Source: a bacterium
GTDB taxonomy: Bacteria; CBDUZB01; JAGLHV01
Assembly (NCBI GenBank): GCA_023132075.1
Contig: JAGLYT010000083.1
Coordinates: 1 to 6,937 of the forward strand
Length of the DNA: 6,937 nt
Reading direction: 5' to 3'
A program made the position numbers and the translations under genes. How positions within the stretch are numbered: the first letter of the stretch is position 1; every line of letters starts with the position of its first letter. This document shows positions 4,899 through 6,937 of this stretch, one piece after another. The notes below the pieces were generated by a model. The model was not told where the DNA came from and did not search any database. It saw nothing but the letters and a program-made list of their open reading frames with translations.

Positions 4899-6937
4899 TT
4901 GGAAATAATGACAAATAAAAAGTTATATCTTGTAGACGGAAATGCATATTTCTATAGAGCTTATTATGCTCTTCCTCCCTTGGTTAATTCTCAGGGGCTT
5001 CCGGTTAATGCGGTTTATGGGTTTACCAGAATGATGCTAAAAATTATACAACAGGAAAATCCATATTATTTAGGTGTTTGTTTTGATTCTCCGCAGCCAA
5101 CTTTTAGACACAAAGAATATGCTGAATATAAAGCAAACCGTTCTGCAATGCCGGAAGATTTAAAAATACAAATTCCTTCATGTAAAAGAGTAATAGAATC
5201 TTTAAGTATTCCCTTTTTCCAAAAGGAAGGGTATGAAGCAGATGATTTGATTGCAACTATTGCCGGGAAAGCGGAAAGAGAGGGGATAGAAACAGTTATA
5301 ATAAGCAATGATAAGGATATGCTGCAATTGGTAAACGAAAAGATAACTGTCTTGGATGAGCTTAAAAATATTGTATATGATTATGAAAAGGTGAAACAGA
5401 CTTTAGGAATAGAGCCTGGACAAATAGTAGATTTTATGGGATTGGCAGGAGATTCCGTAGATAATATTCCCGGTATTCCGGGAATCGGAAACAAAACAGC
5501 AGTTAAATTGATTCAGAAATATGGAACAATAGAAAATGTAAAAAATAACCTGCTGGAACTTAAAGGGAAAATTAAAGAGAAAATAGGGGATTTTTTCCCA
5601 ATGGCGGAAATGAGCAGGGGATTGGCTACTCTGGTAAAAAATGTTCCCATAAATATGGAGATTTCTGCTTGTAAATTTGAAGAAATCGAAAGGGAAAAGT
5701 TTTTAAAAATATTAAAAGAATTTGAGTTTAAAAATTTAATCTCAGAATGGATGCCCGAGGAAAAAGGTATTTCGGATAATTATCAGATTATTACCGGGGA
5801 AAAAGAGTTTGAAAGGATATTGAAAAAATTTTGTGAATCAAAAAAGGTTTTCTTCAAGATACAAACAACAGATTCTTCTCCTTTAACTGCGCAGATAGTA
5901 AGTTTTGTTTTTACATTTGAAGACGGAGAATCAGTTTATTTGCCTCTGGCTCATAATTATGATGCTTGTCCCGGGCAGTTAAAAGCTGATTATGTTTTAG
6001 CAAAACTAAAATTAATTTTTGAGAATGAAAAGATTAAAAAATGCGGTCAGGATTTAAAGTTTAGTTTCATTGTTTTAAAACAACAAGGAATCAATCTTTG
6101 CGGGATAGATTTTGATGTAATGGTGGCTGCTTATTTACTCAATCCTTCTAAGCAAAAGTATCCGTTGGAAAACATAATACTGGAGTATTTAGATGTCAAA
6201 ACGACAACAATTACGGATTTAATCAAAAAAGAAAAAAAAGGGGTTTCAAAAATAAACATAGACAAAATTGCCCTTTTGGCCTGCAGAGATACTAAACTTA
6301 TAATGCAGTTAACAGAAATTTTGAATTTTCAATTAAAGAAAAAAGAGCTAGATAAACTCTTTTACCAAATTGAAATACCTTTACTTAAAATACTGGCAAA
6401 AATGCAAATGGAAGGGATTCTTCTGGATAGTGATTATCTTAAAGAAATACAGGTGGAGTTAGAAAATAAAATTGAAAAATTAAAAAAGGAGGTGTATGCT
6501 CAAAGCGGTGAAGAGTTTAATATAAATTCTCCGAAACAGTTAAGTATTATTTTATTTGAAAAATTGAAGTTGCCGATTATAAAAAAGACTAAAACGGGAG
6601 CTTCTACCTCAGAAGATATTTTAAAAAAACTTTCTTTTTCACATAAATTGCCTGTATTGATTTTGAAATATAGGGAATTACAAAAATTAAAATCTACCTA
6701 TGTTGATGGATTATTGAAATTAGTAGACTCAAAAACCAGGCGTATTCATTCTTCTTTTAATCAAACAATTACAGCAACGGGAAGGCTTTCTTCTTCTGAT
6801 CCCAATTTGCAAAATATTCCTGTCCGTACGAAGATGGGAAAAGCAATCAGAAAAGCTTTTATTTCTAAAAAAGGGTGGGTTTTGGTATCCTTAGATTATT
6901 CACAAATAGATTTAAGAGTTCTGGCTCATTTTTCAAA
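4899..6937 (+). CDS. polA: DNA polymerase I, 3'-truncated by the window end
   Basis: The frame is open from 4899 to the window end, 679 codons of about 870-930 usual. Numbering is from TTG 4899; ATG 4908 is the alternative, three residues shorter. Residues 1-290 are the 5' nuclease (flap/RNA-primer removal) domain with all expected acidic residues: D13, D63, E113, D115, D116, D138, D140, D185, D188, in VDGNAY, CFDSPQPTFR, YEADDL, SNDKDM and GDSVDNIPGIPGIG; their spacing matches E. coli Pol I exactly. Residues about 310-475 are a 3'-5' exonuclease-like domain that appears inactive: K320 and Q322 stand for D355/E357, S389 for D424 and L460 for Y497; only D464 (D501) remains. The polymerase domain follows, with TATGRLSSSDPNLQNIPVR and motif A DYSQIDLR (D666), where Asp671 replaces the near-invariant Glu. 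Palm, fingers motif B and motif C lie beyond the window. Function: Okazaki-fragment maturation and repair synthesis, probably without proofreading. Confidence 0.96.
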   Translation, partial: MEIMTNKKLYLVDGNAYFYRAYYALPPLVNSQGLPVNAVYGFTRMMLKIIQQENPYYLGVCFDSPQPTFRHKEYAEYKANRSAMPEDLKIQIPSCKRVIESLSIPFFQKEGYEADDLIATIAGKAEREGIETVIISNDKDMLQLVNEKITVLDELKNIVYDYEKVKQTLGIEPGQIVDFMGLAGDSVDNIPGIPGIGNKTAVKLIQKYGTIENVKNNLLELKGKIKEKIGDFFPMAEMSRGLATLVKNVPINMEISACKFEEIEREKFLKILKEFEFKNLISEWMPEEKGISDNYQIITGEKEFERILKKFCESKKVFFKIQTTDSSPLTAQIVSFVFTFEDGESVYLPLAHNYDACPGQLKADYVLAKLKLIFENEKIKKCGQDLKFSFIVLKQQGINLCGIDFDVMVAAYLLNPSKQKYPLENIILEYLDVKTTTITDLIKKEKKGVSKINIDKIALLACRDTKLIMQLTEILNFQLKKKELDKLFYQIEIPLLKILAKMQMEGILLDSDYLKEIQVELENKIEKLKKEVYAQSGEEFNINSPKQLSIILFEKLKLPIIKKTKTGASTSEDILKKLSFSHKLPVLILKYRELQKLKSTYVDGLLKLVDSKTRRIHSSFNQTITATGRLSSSDPNLQNIPVRTKMGKAIRKAFISKKGWVLVSLDYSQIDLRVLAHFS

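Noticed and set aside
6896-6904. Perfect DnaA box TTATTCACA
   Set aside because: It is the coding sequence for Tyr-Ser-Gln of polymerase motif A (gat-tat-tca-caa), a single copy deep inside polA, so chance from conserved protein sequence explains it.

Overview
The window is AT-rich bacterial DNA with every recognisable gene on the + strand: the tail of an unidentified upstream gene, a DnaA-like AAA+ protein (155-1639), a DUF4388/PATAN protein (1726-2475), TldD (2699-4135), a Crp/Fnr-family regulator (4207-4887) and the first about 680 codons of DNA polymerase I (4899 to the window end). Most genes have Shine-Dalgarno sequences. The mix of MshEN and DUF4388 domains with a low-GC genome suggests a Gram-negative-type, probably uncultivated lineage, for example an Omnitrophota- or Elusimicrobiota-like candidate phylum or a deltaproteobacterial relative. 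The sequence alone does not fix the phylum.

Left part (1-2475). The most unusual gene is here. Its N-terminal ~140 residues look like the MshEN domain normally found at the front of type II secretion and type IV pilus ATPases (GspE/PilB/MshE). This is joined to a nearly complete DnaA domain III with Walker A and B, initiator-specific region, sensor 1, arginine finger and sensor 2. DnaA domain IV, the DNA-binding helix-turn-helix, is missing and is replaced by a 94-residue charged, helical tail. The protein is therefore not a replication initiator of the usual kind. An 86-bp gap follows, then a DUF4388/PATAN protein that carries its own MshEN-like helical segment. The two are plausibly one transcription unit and a candidate regulatory pair, possibly linked to surface motility, secretion or cell polarity. 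That functional link is inference.

Middle (2476-2698). A 223-bp gene-free stretch separates this pair from tldD. It holds a perfect TATAAT hexamer without a good -35, several very short inverted repeats, and two near-matches to the DnaA box. No RNA gene or strong terminator is visible.

Right part (2699-6937). TldD is a full-length zinc metalloprotease subunit without its partner TldE/PmbA next to it. The Crp-family regulator and polA are separated by only 11 bp and are very likely co-transcribed. PolA has an intact 5' nuclease domain, a 3'-5' exonuclease domain that has lost most catalytic residues, and an unusual Glu-to-Asp change at the steric-gate position of polymerase motif A. The window ends inside that polymerase domain.
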